A stretch of 64,000 nucleotides of DNA from Cephalotrichum gorgonifer (GCA_900312665.1 ONZQ02000005.1:846119-910118); one strand, 5' to 3'; positions 34,308 through 47,164 are shown, numbered from the stretch's first letter. Program-made: numbers and translations. The notes: a model not told the origin generated them from the letters alone.

Positions 34308-35735
34308 ATGTCCGTCTCTACACTTCTGAAGGTAGTGGCAATAGGTCACCTGATGGGTCTAGTCCTATCTTCGACCATTGAGCGGCGATTGAACGGTACC
34401 CTAGGCCGTACTCCACACATGGGTTGGAGTAGCTGGGTATTGGCGACCCTTACACAGCATAGTGTCCAGTATCTACCAGCTAACATATCGCGCTAGAACG
34501 TTGCACAATGTGATGCAGCATCAGAGCGCTATGCGATGGATACGGCCCATAAATTTATCGACCTGGGCTTGAAAGACCTGGGGTACACATACGTCAACAT
34601 AGACGACTGCTGGTCGACCAAGCAAAGGGATGGCTCTGGAAACCTTGTTGCCGACCCCAACAAGTGGCCCAGGGGCATTCCCGCCGTGGTTAATGATCTT
34701 CACAACATGGGCCTGAAGTTTGGCCTATACGGATGTGCGGGTGAGAAGACTTGTGCGAGCTTCCCAGGCTCCTGGGGCCACGAGGTCCAGGATGCCCAGC
34801 TATTGGCATCTTGGGGAGTTGACTTCTGGAAGCATGACAACTGCTTCACCCCATGCCCCGTCAACCCGCCGCCTCAAACCTGTCCAGACACGGGTGTTGA
34901 CACTAGGCCATGGTATGGCAAGATGCGCGACGCCATCCAGAGTGTGGCCGGTACGAAGGAGATCTTGTTCAATCTCTGCAATTGGGGCAGAAACGAAGTT
35001 TGGACTTGGGGTGCCGAGTACGGCCATTCGTGGCGCATGGAGGTTGACAACTGGGGCGATTGGGCCTCGGTAGTTAGAATCGGCGCTACAGCTTCACGGA
35101 TTGCTGAGTTCTCCGGTCCAGGTGGCTTCAACGACCTCGACATGCTGGTGGGTGGCCCCATCCCCAAATATCACACTGCCAGACCCTGACCGATATAAAA
35201 CGGCGGATGCTGACTTGCCAAGTTTGTCGGAAATGGGGTGCTCACGGAGCCGCAGGAGCGAGTGCATTTTGGCCTGTGGGCTATTGCTAAGTCCCCGCTC
35301 GTTATTGGAGCCGACCTGAACAAGATTCCAGCGAGCTCATTGAAGATCCTGAGAAATAAGGTGCGGCCCCAGCGAGATGATTCCCAAAAATGCAAACTAT
35401 GTCTCTAATTCTCTCCCCAGGACCTCATCGACATCAATCAAGATGAACTCGGCATAGCCGCTAGCATCTTCCAGCCTCCTAATGCGCCTGCGCCCGTACG
35501 TGGTCAGATCTATCCGTACTGGGCTGGGCAGCTCAGCGACGGTGTAGTCCTCGCCTTTGTTGCTGCTAGCTCTGGGGGAGGGAAATTCTCGGTCAACTTT
35601 GCCGATGTGCCTGGTCTTAAGAAGGGTGTATACCGCTGGAAAGAGGTCTATTCGGGACAGGAGGGTACTGGGGAAGCGGTTTCATTCAATGTGGCTAAGG
35701 ATGACATTGCCATCTTCAAGGCCACTTCCACTTAA
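34308..35735 (+). CDS. Secreted alpha-galactosidase, GH27
   Basis: Hydrolyses terminal alpha-1,6-linked galactose from oligosaccharides and galactomannan; extracellular. Exons 34308-34436, 34497-35147, 35223-35360 and 35421-35735 total 1233 nt (410 residues). A hydrophobic signal peptide (KVVAIGHLMGLVLSS) precedes the family's first motif TPHMGWSSW. Next are YVNIDDCW, LKFGLYGCAGEKTC and the nucleophile strand VDFWKHDNCF, where Asp of HDNC is the expected catalytic nucleophile. Then come FNLCNWGRNEVWTW, the acid/base region HSWRMEVDNWGDW, GGFNDLDML/FVGNGVLTEPQERVHFGLWAIAKSPLVIGADL and a C-terminal beta-sandwich beginning at DLIDINQDELG. Cys pairs are conserved. The first intron (GTATTG) has a weaker donor than the rest, but the phase is correct. 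Confidence 0.93.
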
Positions 35736-36300
35736 GAGGACATAGCTTATCGTTAGATCAAACAGCAGAGTCAACTTCATTACGATTGAAGATGATATAA
35801 CGACGACAGTCCACTTGCGATTAACGGCGGTGACAAAGATCTTCAACTCTGATGACGCGTTTGACCTGTGGCTTGTCTTATGAAAAGCAAGCAACTAAGC
35901 GACAGTCACAGCATGCTGACCCACAGTTCTACAGTTGATTAAATCTTACACTGGCCAGCCCATTACAGCCATACGAACTCCTTATTTTTTTTATGGCGCG
36001 ATGGTATTACTCGGAGTGTTTTTGGAGCCACTTAGGATTTTGCCGTGAATTTTTTTAGGTAGAAGCAGAGAATCCCCCTCAGCACGGACGCGACACAAGG
36101 AGAAAGTTAAGGCTTGACCTGCTTCCTTTTATCGCCCCACTTTAGTCGGACGCTAACCAACTTGCAGGTATGACGTGTTGTCTCATAATACGATAATCGG
36201 GGGACTGCTATTACTCATGGCTGACTACGAAAACCCATCAAAGTGGTACCTCCTCAACGGCAAAACTTCCTCCCGCCCAAGATAACCTTAATCACATATT
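35736..36300. other. Intergenic region
   Basis: 565 bases containing the promoter of the following regulator gene; no other feature recognised. Confidence 0.5.
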
Positions 36301-38523
36301 ATGGACCCATCGAAGTGGAGGATATCCAAAGCATGCGAAGTATGCCGCCAACGCAAGCTACGCTGCAACGGCGAAGACCCCTGCGAGCGGTGCCAGCTGC
36401 GGAGTCTCACCTGCGTCTACCGCGAGAAAGCGCGGAACAGGAGCCGGAAGCGCCCACAACACCCCTTGGCAGCGACATCGGCACCGTCCAGCCTCTCATC
36501 GCTTGACGATGTCCGCCAAGGACCTGCGACGGAACCCAGAGGCTCCGGGGACAGCCCGAGCATCCACGTCCACAGCGTGGCGGCAACACACCGCGCCTCG
36601 CCGTCATGCGTCCTCCAGCTCTACTACGGGCCCTCGTCAAACTTCTCCATGCTGCACTCGATCTATTACCAAATCGAAGGCACGCGCGTCGCACCCGAGC
36701 CAGGTGAGGATACAGAGGAAGTAGGTCCCGGCTTGGACCTCTTCAGTCACCGGCGCTTGTTCTTCGGTGATCTGGCGGATACCAAGCGGCTGAACACGGC
36801 CGACAACTCGGCCTTTTTCCTCGATCATGCCAGATCGAAACGTTACCTGGAACGTTACCTGGAGACGTATTGGCATATAACACCAGTCCCGCGAAAGGAT
36901 GAGCTCCGAGAGCGTCTCGACAGGCTCTGGGACCCGCCGAGCATCCTCTCGTTCGACTCATCTGAAAATATCGTCCTAGCAATCGCGATGGCCATCGGGG
37001 CGTGCACCCTAGATGAAGAGAGTCTAGCGGAGTTACTCTTCCAGAAGGCTAAACAGGGTGCGGCGAAGCTGGATGAACTGGTCAATGTCCAGGCAGTGCA
37101 GGTCCCTCTGATGATGATAAGTCTCCTCCTTCTAACCTGCCATAAACACCCCTACATTCAAGATGGCTAACCCAACTATACGGTCATTATCAAATCGAGT
37201 GTGCTCGTCCCAATGCTGGGTATCTACATACCGGGACGGCTGTTAGAAAAGCTATGGCGGCAGGCCTACATAAGGGCATGAGCTCAGGTAGTACCCAGAG
37301 CGCGGGCGAGACTCAAGAGAGGCAGGCTACATTCTGGAGTCTGTACTTTTGGGAAACGTGGGTACTGGCTTATACCTCATACCCGTAAAGTCTGCTAACG
37401 AATCCGATCAGATGGATAAGCTTAAGCCTCGGCCGTCCAAGTTCTATCTCCGAACCATCCTCAAATATTCAGGTGCCGGCCCAAGATACCCTGCTATACT
37501 CCTTGGTATCCCTCTCACGTATCATGGCAAGCTGTGCCTCACGCATCTACAACACGAGCCATGATTCACTTCTCCCGGTATGGACGGCGGCAAACGAAAT
37601 CAGGCGGGACCTCCTCGCATTCGCGGAGCAGCAGAGAAGGGACATGAAATTTGAGATGGTTGGCGACCTGAAGTCGGGCGAGCGGGGACTATGGCAAACG
37701 ATGATTTCTACGAGTGAGTGTCCCATAGGCAACACCCCATTTCCTCCCAGTGCCTTAGATGCTAACGATGGGGAGTGTACCATCACACTTTGATGTTAAC
37801 GTTCCGCCCGTTCGTTGTTCTTCGCGCGAAATTACGACATGCCGCCGCCGCCACAGCAGCCGCCGCCGAGCCTATACCTCCATGGCTAGACACTGCATGC
37901 GAACACTGCTTGGGAGCAGCCAGGCATTCCATCGAATTCCTCGTGCGTGCGTGCGAGCAAAACATTCTTTGCAAGGTGACAGATATTGACCCAAATAACC
38001 TATCACTGTGGCCTAATATAATATTTTCTAGTCAATCAAATATCATGCATTTTTCCTCGAAGGGGCGTGTTTTGTCCTATCATTCGACATGCTCCAGGAT
38101 CGGGAATCCTGCGACAAGAGCCTCCCGTGGGTCAAGGTTGGATTCAAGGGTCTTGAGTCCATCCTCAGAAACCACGCCGCCAGCACCGGCCGTACGCCAC
38201 CCCAGATCACGGCTGTTGAGCGGATGATTCAGGGCGCGATACGGGCTTTCCAGCTCGATGTTCCTCTAGGCGAGAGCACACTCAGAGCGGGAGACGATGC
38301 TGAGGTTGGCCAGGTCTGGGCTTCCGGTCCCACTAACCTGAATCCGCTCGCGCAGACCGCATCTGTCAGGGGGGGTGGAGGCCCTTCGACAGCCGAATCT
38401 CGGCTCCCGTCTACCGATAACCCTGGGAACGCCGATATGGACTGGAACATTGATTTCTCGGCCATGGACATGGAGGCCTTCCTGTCGATAGATATGACCC
38501 AGGAGTTCAACTTTAGCCTCTAG
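36301..38523 (+). CDS. Zn2Cys6 transcription factor (probable AT-AC first intron)
   Basis: Fungal binuclear-cluster regulator. Residues 11-40 carry CEVCRQRKLRCNGEDPCERCQLRSLTC, followed by a basic linker and a Fungal_trans (PF04082) region. Proposed exons 36301-37116, 37182-37357, 37412-37713, 37776-37975 and 38032-38523 total 1986 nt (661 residues). Downstream blocks read as expected for the family: HYQIECARPNAGYLHTGTAVRKAMAAGLHK, WISLSLGRPSS, SIKYHAFFLEGACFVLSFDM and an acidic C-terminus (MDMEAFLSIDMTQEFNF). Introns 2-4 are GT-AG. Intron 1 has no in-frame GT-AG solution; removing 37117-37181, which begins ATAAGT and ends TATAC, joins QVPLMM to GHYQIEC in perfect phase. Without it, translation stops after 289 residues. 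It may regulate the ABC transporter or galactosidase next to it, by position only. Confidence 0.82.
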
Positions 38524-38820
38524 CGAAAATCACCTGGTTCGGTGTTTAGAATGGCTCATCTTCACTGGTTGATCTTTCTCGATAGTAACGATCTCCATGA
38601 CTCCCTGTGCCGACGGTGTTCTTCTTACCGAAGTCGATAGAACTTTCAAACTCTTCGGGAGCGGGTCTTATTGGGAGTTACAGTTTTCATTCGTTCGGCC
38701 GGTGCACGGGGCCCAGTGTCATGGGGTGGACAGGCAAATGGTTGGTTCCATGATGGGACGGGTCACGATGATGATTTTATAAGGTGACAGACGGAAAGCG
38801 ATAACATCCAACAAATACAT

Positions 38821-38892
38821 TCCCATATAGTGTAGGGGTTATCATGTCGCGCTCTCACCGCGGAGACCCCGGTTCGATTCCGGGTATGGGAG
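38821..38892 (+). tRNA. tRNA-Glu(CTC): tRNA-Glu (CTC)
   Basis: The 72-base cloverleaf has acceptor TCCCATA pairing with TATGGGA, D-loop GTGTAGGGGTTATCA, anticodon loop CTCTCAC with anticodon CTC, and T-arm CCCCGGTTCGATTCCGGG. A T-rich terminator (ATTTTT) follows within about 15 bases. No intron. Confidence 0.95.
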
Positions 38893-39368
38893 ATTTCATT
38901 TTTGGCCAAACTGGCCACACTCCTTAACAGTTGATGGGACTGATTGGCTTGGATTTCCCTCTTTTTGCCCACCCAAAATATTCAATTATGGCTATGGCGT
39001 ACCTTTGTGGCAGTCCAAGAGAGTGAGAGTATCACAAATTCGTGGAGTTGCTTTGGAGCGCTATCGGCATTTCGGATCGTGTTCCCCAGTCGAGGAACCT
39101 CTCCGCCCTACAGGCCCACATCTGGTGGGTCCCGATTTGTCGGGTTTGTTAGCGTTTCTAGTGAGACGGAAATACGGAAATACGAAGTTTTACTTCAGTG
39201 TACGGCTACTCGGAAATACACTAACACGAATTACAAACCAAACAAGATCGGATATACGTCGTATCCGAGACTAAGCTTAGAGGTGTTCGTATATATTTAA
39301 CTTAGTCTTCTTTCTTCATGGAGACTGCGGTCTAGAGTTAAATCATCAAGTGTTGCCTTTGTGTTCAA
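38893..39368. other. Intergenic region
   Basis: 476 bases between tRNA-Glu and the transporter, holding the transporter promoter. A GGAAATAC motif recurs several times around 39165-39215. Nothing else is seen. Confidence 0.5.
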
Positions 39369-42300
39369 ATGGCTCTGTCCGGCTCTGAAATGACACCGGG
39401 TGGCCTCCCGGCGGCCACCTTGAACTATGATTCAGATGCTCAAGCAAGTCAGGCCGAGACGAGCTATCCGAAGGACGGACTTAGAACAGCTAGTGAGACA
39501 GACATTGAGTCTCAAGAGCCTTATGATGCTCAGCGGGGAAATTCTTCCGTCCACAAGCGGCTGACGCTCACCTTCAAAGATCTGACCATTAGGGTAGCCT
39601 CGCCAGATGAGGCTCTGGGAGAAACATTGTGGTCTAGAGTTGACCCGACACAGCTATTGACTTTCTTCCGGAAGACCGCCAAGAAGCGGGTATGGCCTTT
39701 TATAACCTGGTAACATGAAGCCCACTGACAGTTCACCCAACACAGACAATACTGCACAATGCTAGCGGCCAGGTGAAGCCGGGTGAGATGGTTAGTCCCT
39801 TCCCCCTGTTGAGCCATAATTCTGTTCTTCCTCATCTAACCTGAGTAGCTGCTGGTTCTGGGCCGACCAGGGGCCGGATGCACGTCACTCCTCCGCGCTC
39901 TTTCCAACCACCGAGAGTCTTTCGACGAAGTGCTAGGCGAGACTAGATACGCGAGCATGACCCACGAAGAAGCCAAGAAGCACCGACAGCACCTTATCTT
40001 CAACGCTGAAGGTAAGCCTTTGTACTGTTAGATAACTCATCTAGGGATGCACGCTAATCGGAATAGATGATATCCACTTCCCAACCCTGTCCGTCAACCA
40101 AACTCTAAAGTTCGCTCTGCGCAACAAGGTGCCGAATGAGCGGCCAGAGCATCTCGAGCAGTCGCACCACTTCATCCAACACGTGAAGAATGGCATCTTA
40201 GATTCCCTGGGCATCCCCCATACGAAGCACACGATGGTCGGGAATGAATTCATCCGTGGAGTGTCCGGTGGCGAACGAAAGCGTGTGTCCTTGGCGGAAG
40301 TGATGGCTACCCAGGTAAGTCTCCTCGCGCCCTATATATCGTTGTCAGTCCAGTCATGCCCCTGCTAACGGTCCCAAAAAAGAGTCCCGTGCAATTCTGG
40401 GACCAGCCAACTCGCGGCCTGGACTCCAAAACCGCCCTCGAATTTTCCAACACGCTCCGGCGCGATGCGGACCACAACGGCCGAACCATCCTGGCTACGA
40501 TGTACCAAGCTGGCAACGCAATTTACGACAACTTCGACAAGGTCCTTGTCCTAGCTGAGGGGCGCGTAATATACTACGGTCCGCGTAGCCTAGGAAGGTC
40601 GTATTTTGAAGAGCTAGGGTTCATCTGTCCAACGGGCGCGAACGTTGCCGATTTTCTTACCTCGGTGACCGTCGAGACTGAGCGCGTCATCGCACCAGGG
40701 ATGGAGGAGAAGGTTCCACGTACCCCCGTGGAGTTCGAGAGAGTCCTCAGGGGAAGTTTGATGTATCAAGACATGATGGCTTCCATGACGGACCCGGATA
40801 CCCTAACTAAGGAGACGGATGAGCTGAGCGAGGCCGTACGAAGAGAGAAGCAGAGGACAATAACTGGCCAGAAGAGTCCCTACACTGTTGGCCTTGCGCA
40901 ACAAGTCCACAGCTGCATTATCCGGTAGGTAATCCCCCGACGGAAGTCCTGTCACGCAAGTATACTAACAACTGCGACATAGGCAATTTCAAATAATGAT
41001 GGGTGACCGCCTCTCCCTGTTTATCAAGGTCGCCTCCGCTACCATCCAAGCCCTCGTTTGCGGCAGCCTCTTCTACAATCTCCCGGAGACCAGTGCCTCC
41101 ATATTCACCCGCCCAGGTGTCATCTTCTTCCCGGTCATATACTTCCTGCTCGAGGCCATGTCCGAAACAACGGCGTCTTTCGCCGGCCGCCCCATCCTCG
41201 CGCGGCACAAGCTCTTCGCCCTCTATAGGCCCACGGCCTTCTGCATCGCCAACGCCATCACCGATATCCCCGTGGTCCTCATCCAGGCCACCACCTTCTC
41301 GCTAGTTCTCTACTTCATGTCGGCCCTGCAGATGGATGCGGGCAAGTTTTTCACGTTCTGGATCATAGTCAACCTTTGCATGTTGTGTTTCGGACAGATG
41401 TTCAGGATGGTGGGGGCCCTGTTCAAGAACTTTGGCACCGCGTCTCAGGTTTCCGGGCTCTTGTCGACTGTTCTGTTTGTGTATGGGGGTAGGTTTCCTT
41501 TTTTCCTGTTCCTGCAGGAACAGCCTGTCGCTGATACTAATACTGCCCACCTGTAGGATACCTGATCCCCTTTGAGAAGATGCACGTTTGGTTCCGGTGG
41601 ATCTTTTACCTCAACCCCGGCTCATACGCCTTCGAATCCCTTATGGCGAACGAATTTGGTGGCCTCCAGCTGCAATGTGAGTCCCCTCAGCTCGTGCCAT
41701 TCGGGCCAGGCTACGACAACCTCACCTTGGAAAACCGGGGCTGTACCATCCTCGGGTCCGATCACACAGGCCTGATCAACGGCGAGACCTACATCGACGC
41801 CCAGTACAACTACTCCACAGGACACATCTGGCGTGGCTTCGGAGTCTTGGTCGGGTTTTGGATCTTCTTCGTTGGCTGCACAGCCCTGGCGTTTGAGCTC
41901 CGCAAAAGTGACTCGGGCAGCGGCACCTTGCTATATCGTCGACCTGGATGGGGAAGTAAGCCTGACACCAAACGAAAGACGGTCGCGAAGGTGGAGGGCG
42001 GCGCGGAACTACCGCCGAGCTCCCAGGTGCTGAGGCAGTCGACTTTCTCCTGGCACAATCTGGACTACTTTGTCAAATACCAAGGCCAGCAGAAGCAACT
42101 CCTTGACAAGGTCTTTGGTTTTGTTCAGCCGGGGAGCCTCGTCGCACTCATGGGGTCATCGGGTGCCGGGAAGACAACGTAAGTAATGCTCCTCCACATC
42201 CTCCCTTGTGCTTCCTTCATTTTCGTTTCTTGCCCTTCCACACCTTCATAGCCGCCTCGCAGAAAATGGGCAGAAAGAACGGCCAATATAGTCCCTTAAT

Positions 42301-44539
42301 CCTAAGCCCGTACTGCCATCCATCGACCTTTTCTAATGCTCCATAGACTTCTCGATGTTCTAGCTCAACGCAAGGACGCCGGTGAAATATACGGCTCGAT
42401 TCTCATCGACGGAAAGCCGCAAGGGCTGAGCTTCCAGCGCACAACCGGGTACTGCGAGCAGATGGACATCCATGAAGCGACAGCGACCGTGAAGGAAGCG
42501 CTAGTTTTCTCCGCCACACTACGCCAGCCGGAGGATGTTCCCATGGAGGAGAAACTCGCTTATGTGGACCATATCATTGATCTCTTAGAACTTGGTGACA
42601 TCAGCGAGGCTTTGATAGGAGGTATCGTGATCTGTTCCTCCAACCTGTTTCCAAGGGCGAGTTAAGACTAACTTGGCACAGTACCTGGGTCTGGACTCAG
42701 CATCGAGCAGCGAAAGCGGGTGACCCTCGGTGTTGAGCTGGTGGCAAAGCCCACTCTTCTATTCCTTGACGAGCCGACGTCCGGGCTGGATGGACAATCC
42801 GCTTTTAATATCGTTCGATTCATGCGGAGACTTGTCGACGGGGGACAAACCGTTTTGGTTAGTATATTTCACGTCCTGTCCTTCTATCGATTTGTGCTGA
42901 AATTGATTGCAGTGTACAATTCACCAACCCTCTGCGGTCCTGTTTGATGCCTTTGACGCTCTTCTCCTCCTCGCAAAGGGTGGTCGAATGGCCTACTTTG
43001 GTGATAGTATGTAAATAACCCTATCCCTCCCTAGAAACATATGTGCTTACACCCCCTAGCTGGAGCGGGATCTGCCAAGGTGCTGGATTACTTCGCACGC
43101 AATGGTGCTCCTTGCCCGCCCGACACCAACCCAGCCGAGCACATCGTGGAGGTCATTCAGGGGAACGCCAAGAAGCCCATCGATTGGGTGGATGTTTGGA
43201 GTCGCTCTCCAGAGCGAGATGACGCACTCGAAAGACTCCGATACCTCAATTCCAACGTCGAGCCATCGAGCAGTGATGACGACAACGGTAAAGAGTTTGC
43301 GGTGTCTAAATGGACCCAGTTTAGGGTTGTTCTTCACCGGCTTATGATCCAACTATGGCGATCTCCGGTAAGTGCCTACAACATCAACTGACTAAAGATC
43401 AAGCTCCCGCAGGATCTATGTTAACATTCCGTTCTGTATAGGATTACGTGTGGAATAAGGTCACCCTACACATATTCGCCGCTCTGTTCGGAGGCTTTAC
43501 CTTCTGGAAGCTGGGCGACAGCTCATTCGACCTCCAGCTCCGCCTTTTCGCCATCTTCAACTTTGTCTTCGTAGCACCGGGGTGCATTAACCAAATGCAG
43601 CCTTTCTTCCTCCGCAACCGCGATTTATTCGAGACTCGAGAGAAAAAGGTTAGATCAGGGGTCTTTCGAAAAATTCTCTTTGTTGCCGCGACGCTGACAT
43701 TGTTGATCTCTTAGTCAAAAACTTACCACTGGCTTGCATTTATTGCCGCGCAAGCGGTATCCGAGATACCGTACCTGATCATATGTGCGACAGCCTACTT
43801 CGGCTGCTGGTACTTCACCGCCGGCTTCCCAGTCGAGGCCCGTATCTCCGGCCACATTTATCTCCAGATGATCTGTAAGTTCCACCCCCCATAATACAGA
43901 CTTTCACATCCAGTCTTGACACCAACGCCTAACACACGGCCAGTTTATGAGCTCCTTTACACCTCAATAGGCCAGGCCATAGCTGCCTATGCCCCCAACG
44001 AATACTTCGCGTCCGTGATGAACCCCCTGCTCCTTGGCGCTGGCCTCGTCTCCTTCTGCGGTGTCGTGGCACCCTATGATAAGATACCGCCGTTCTGGAG
44101 GTACTGGATGTACTACCTCGATCCCTTCAACTACCTCGTCGGCGGCCTCCTCGGTACCATAATCTGGGACGTAAAGGTACACTGTTCACCAGAGGAACTC
44201 ACTAGCTTCGAACCATTGGGAGGTCAGTCGTGTGGTCAGTACATGGCAGATTTCTTCGGCTCGAATGCTGGGTATGTGGAGAATCCGGATGCGATGAGCG
44301 GGTGTCTCTACTGCCCCTATACGACGGGGGCGGATTACGCCAAGACGTTTAACCTCCGGGAGGAGTACTATGCCTGGAGAGATGTATGTAGCCTTGCCCC
44401 GCTGCCGATTTATGAGGAAAAACTTGCTGACGAATAAAAGACCGGTATCACGGCGCTGTTCTGCCTATCATCGTACGGTCTCGTCTTCTTGATGATGAAG
44501 TTGAGGAGCAAGAAGACGAAGAGTTCCAGGGGGGAGTAG
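39369..44539 (+). CDS. PDR-type (ABCG) ABC transporter
   Basis: Full-size plasma-membrane drug and toxin efflux pump of the pleiotropic drug resistance family. About 14 short introns are present, all with usable splice signals. Order is (NBD-TMD)x2. The first nucleotide-binding domain has the family's degenerate Walker A GRPGAGCTSLLRAL, signature VSGGERKRVSLAE and Walker B FWDQPTRGLDS. The first membrane domain includes FIKVASATIQALVCGSLFYNLPE and the GKFFTFWIIVNLCMLCFGQMFRMVGALF helices. The second NBD has canonical Walker A GSSGAGKTT (split by an intron), GYCEQMDIHEATATV, signature LSIEQRKRVTLGVEL, Walker B LLFLDEPTSGLDG and CTIHQPSA. The second membrane domain includes LGDSSFDLQLRLFAIFNFVFVAPGCINQ and YLDPFNYLVGGLLG. 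The last exon is GITALFCLSSYGLVFLMMKL plus a basic tail. Asymmetric NBDs are normal for PDR proteins. It appears functional. Confidence 0.92.
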
Positions 44540-45495
44540 AAGACAAGGAGCAGTGGCGTTCGGCAACGTACGCGATACCCTCCTTTTCATTTTCATTTTT
44601 ACTTTGTACTTAAAGGACCTCGAGTCCCCGTTCCATGACCCTTACGGTTGGCTCACACTTAGACATAGAGATACAGGGTTAGACGATTATGCACTAGACG
44701 CGAAACTATTTTCATTCCAAGAATAACGGTAGCCTATATAATATCGTCGCTCCTTGTTGTACTACTGCCCTTCATGAAGTATTTAGATAATGTCATCGTC
44801 TTAGTGGATCCCCTGTTGGGGTTACTATAAAGGAGAGAAGAGGCTGCCCAAAGCTGTTACACGGGATACGGGCAGGATGTTCCTGCCTGTATTCCTCCCC
44901 ACCTTACCTTCGGGAAGTGTGCGGGTTGTGGGTTTAATATGAGAAGACAGCGACTTTACTAAGGCCGGCTGTAGAAGAGTACATTGTATCCATATTCTTT
45001 CCCAATTTCAAGTGCTGGGAGTGCACTCCATAAACTTGAATTTTGGGGATTAATCTCTATCTTGCAACTCCAGGTTTCCGATTTGAATACATGTATATTA
45101 GTATAGTAAGATATAGATACAAGAGGAGATGGCGTAATAAGTATATCCTGAGAAAGCAAGGGAAAGGAAATAGGAGATAACAAGCGGACTCTCTACGTAG
45201 CTAAACTAGCTCTGTGACAAAAATGAGCGCGTAGCCTACATCAAATCAGGACTAAGAGGGCGCGATGATGAGGAACAAATATGGAAAAAAACAGAGAGAG
45301 AGGAGAAATAAGGAGAAAATAAGGCACATTATTCTCTTGTACAAGCGAACTGGCTCTACCCCGGGTATCATCCATCCCTAGCCTGCTGCCCCACTGACCA
45401 GGGCGTTGGGCAGCACTGGGCTACCTCTATCTACATCGCAAGAGTGCAGAACGATCATCACATGCTAGGGGAGAGCTCCACGACTTGGACCATTG
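44540..45495. other. Intergenic region
   Basis: 956 bases between convergent genes. A purine-rich stretch (about 45270-45325) is visible. No gene or RNA recognised. Confidence 0.5.
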
Positions 45496-47164
45496 TCACT
45501 GCAGAGAAGGACGGACGTCCTGCGGGCCTGGCATGGCTGCCAACATGGCGACCGGTGCCGTTGGAGTTGCTGGATGAGGATGGTGTAGTGTGATCGCGTA
45601 TGCCCGCTGTTGAGCTCGAAGTCGCCGCACCAGCTCTTCATCTTGACCAAGCATGCTTCCAAGGAGGACGACGGTCCTAAGGGGTAAGAAGCCGGGTTGA
45701 ATCAAACGAATAAAGCGGTCGTGCAGTGAGGCGCCCATTCTTCGCCGATATATCCACACCACTCGTTCTGCGGCCTTTTGGGTGAAGCTCGAATCGTGCC
45801 TCTGACCTGTTTTGACGTGTGTCTAATCCGGGGAAGTCATAGGGGGAGGGCTTCTCAATACGTGTACTCTGGCTTGATGACTTTGACGTGTGGTGAATGC
45901 TTGCGCTCCGTCGCTGTTTGAGTGCTGCCAAACCACAGGCGCTAAGGGGATGCTGGTCTTGCGCAGCTGGATCTAAGACATTTCGCCTGAAGACAGTGTA
46001 CTTTCCGCTCTTGATAGCAGCCGCCAGTGCCGTGTTATTCTTTTTGGCTAAGGCAGCATTGCAGTTCAGAACCTCGATTCCTAGGACCTTGATCGCATTG
46101 GCGGCCGCCCTGGGCTGAGATCCGTGCCCCTTGGTATCGAGATGCCTCCCGGCGCACTTGAGGGCATCCGAATTGAAGTGGACGCCATGCTCCTCGCACA
46201 TGAAAATGTAGAACTTGCCGGGGTTGGAGGGGTCCTCGATGATGAAGTGCCGGTACTCTCCGCCTCCGTTCTGAAAGACATCCTCGAAGTCGATCGCTCT
46301 GGTTTTATCTGACGGGCCGGGTGGACTCGATTCCTGCCCTTTGACATTCTCTTTATCGACGTGGACTCGGGGCCGCTTTGCAGAGTGAGTGGACTCTGAA
46401 TCGTCTGCTTGCCCTTCGTCTTTCACCTTAACACCCTCCTATCGAAAGTTAGTAAGGGCGTTTACGGGGTGTCGAAGGGAGGTTGAACATACCACCGCTT
46501 CCTGGTCCTTCCGGGGGCGCTTCCAATTCTGGATCGGCGTAATCGCAGGCAGTTTGTCGGCCGGCAGTACGGGCGACTGAGGACGGCTGCTTCGACTGGG
46601 AGACAGGGCAGATAGAGAGGAAGTTTCATGATCTAAAGATTGAGCCTCCTGCAAGTTGTCTGGCGGGGCGCTGCAAGCTTCCGAAAAGGGGTTTGGAATA
46701 ATCTCGTCGACGTGTGGGGGAGGCTCAACCCCATCCATTCCGGAGAGATCCAGGTCGCCTAAGATAGGGGATCCACGGGATGTCGGTTGGGGAGTGCTAG
46801 GCGAGACTGGAGGGAGCTTGCTCATGCTGTCGCCAATCCTGTCGTGGAGTTTCTTGAGATACCCCCTGAGTGTTTTCATCTGAGCCTCATTTTTTTCCGT
46901 GGTCAAGGCGTGAGCATTATCCAGCTCCTCAATTCGACGCTTAAGCTTTACAATCAGAGCGAAGCTGCGTTCCATAGCGTCGCTATGGAGACCGGGCGTA
47001 AAAGCCTGTTCCTGCTCTACCTCAAGCTCAGCTTGTAATTTCTGTCTTTCGTCGTTGTATGCGCCATCGGATGGCTGTGCGTCTCTGAGCAGTTCATCCC
47101 ATTGTGAGTAATAGCTTATATCAGCCTTCAGCTTGCTCTTGAGGGCCTTGTAGTTGTCGAGCAT
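45496..47164 (-). CDS. Hypothetical coiled-coil protein with suspected frameshift
   Basis: Family not recognised. Exon 1 (47164-46493) encodes a charged coiled coil (from MLDNYKALKSKLKADISY to about residue 110) and a Pro/Ser-rich, probably disordered linker ending NWKRPRKDQEAV. Exon 2 starts at 46438 (GVKVKDEGQAD) and holds a basic nuclear-localisation-like KRPRVHV, then a folded block (GEYRHFIIEDPSNPGKFYIFMCEEHGVHF with the GRHLDTKGHG motif), suggestive of a fungal zinc-finger-like nuclear protein. That frame stops at 45677. A second frame, 45770-45496, continues the protein-like text without a stop (AERVVWIYRRRMGASLHDRFI...) and would join FELHPK directly if one base in 45771-45780 were removed. 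So either a one-base insertion truncates or alters the C-terminus, or the sequence has an error there. Confidence 0.55.

Noticed and set aside
17743..44539. A secondary-metabolite gene cluster (methyltransferase, P450, regulators, exporter).
   Set aside because: No core enzyme (PKS, NRPS, terpene cyclase, DMATS or RiPP precursor) is visible, and the tailoring-type genes are spread over 27 kb among unrelated genes.
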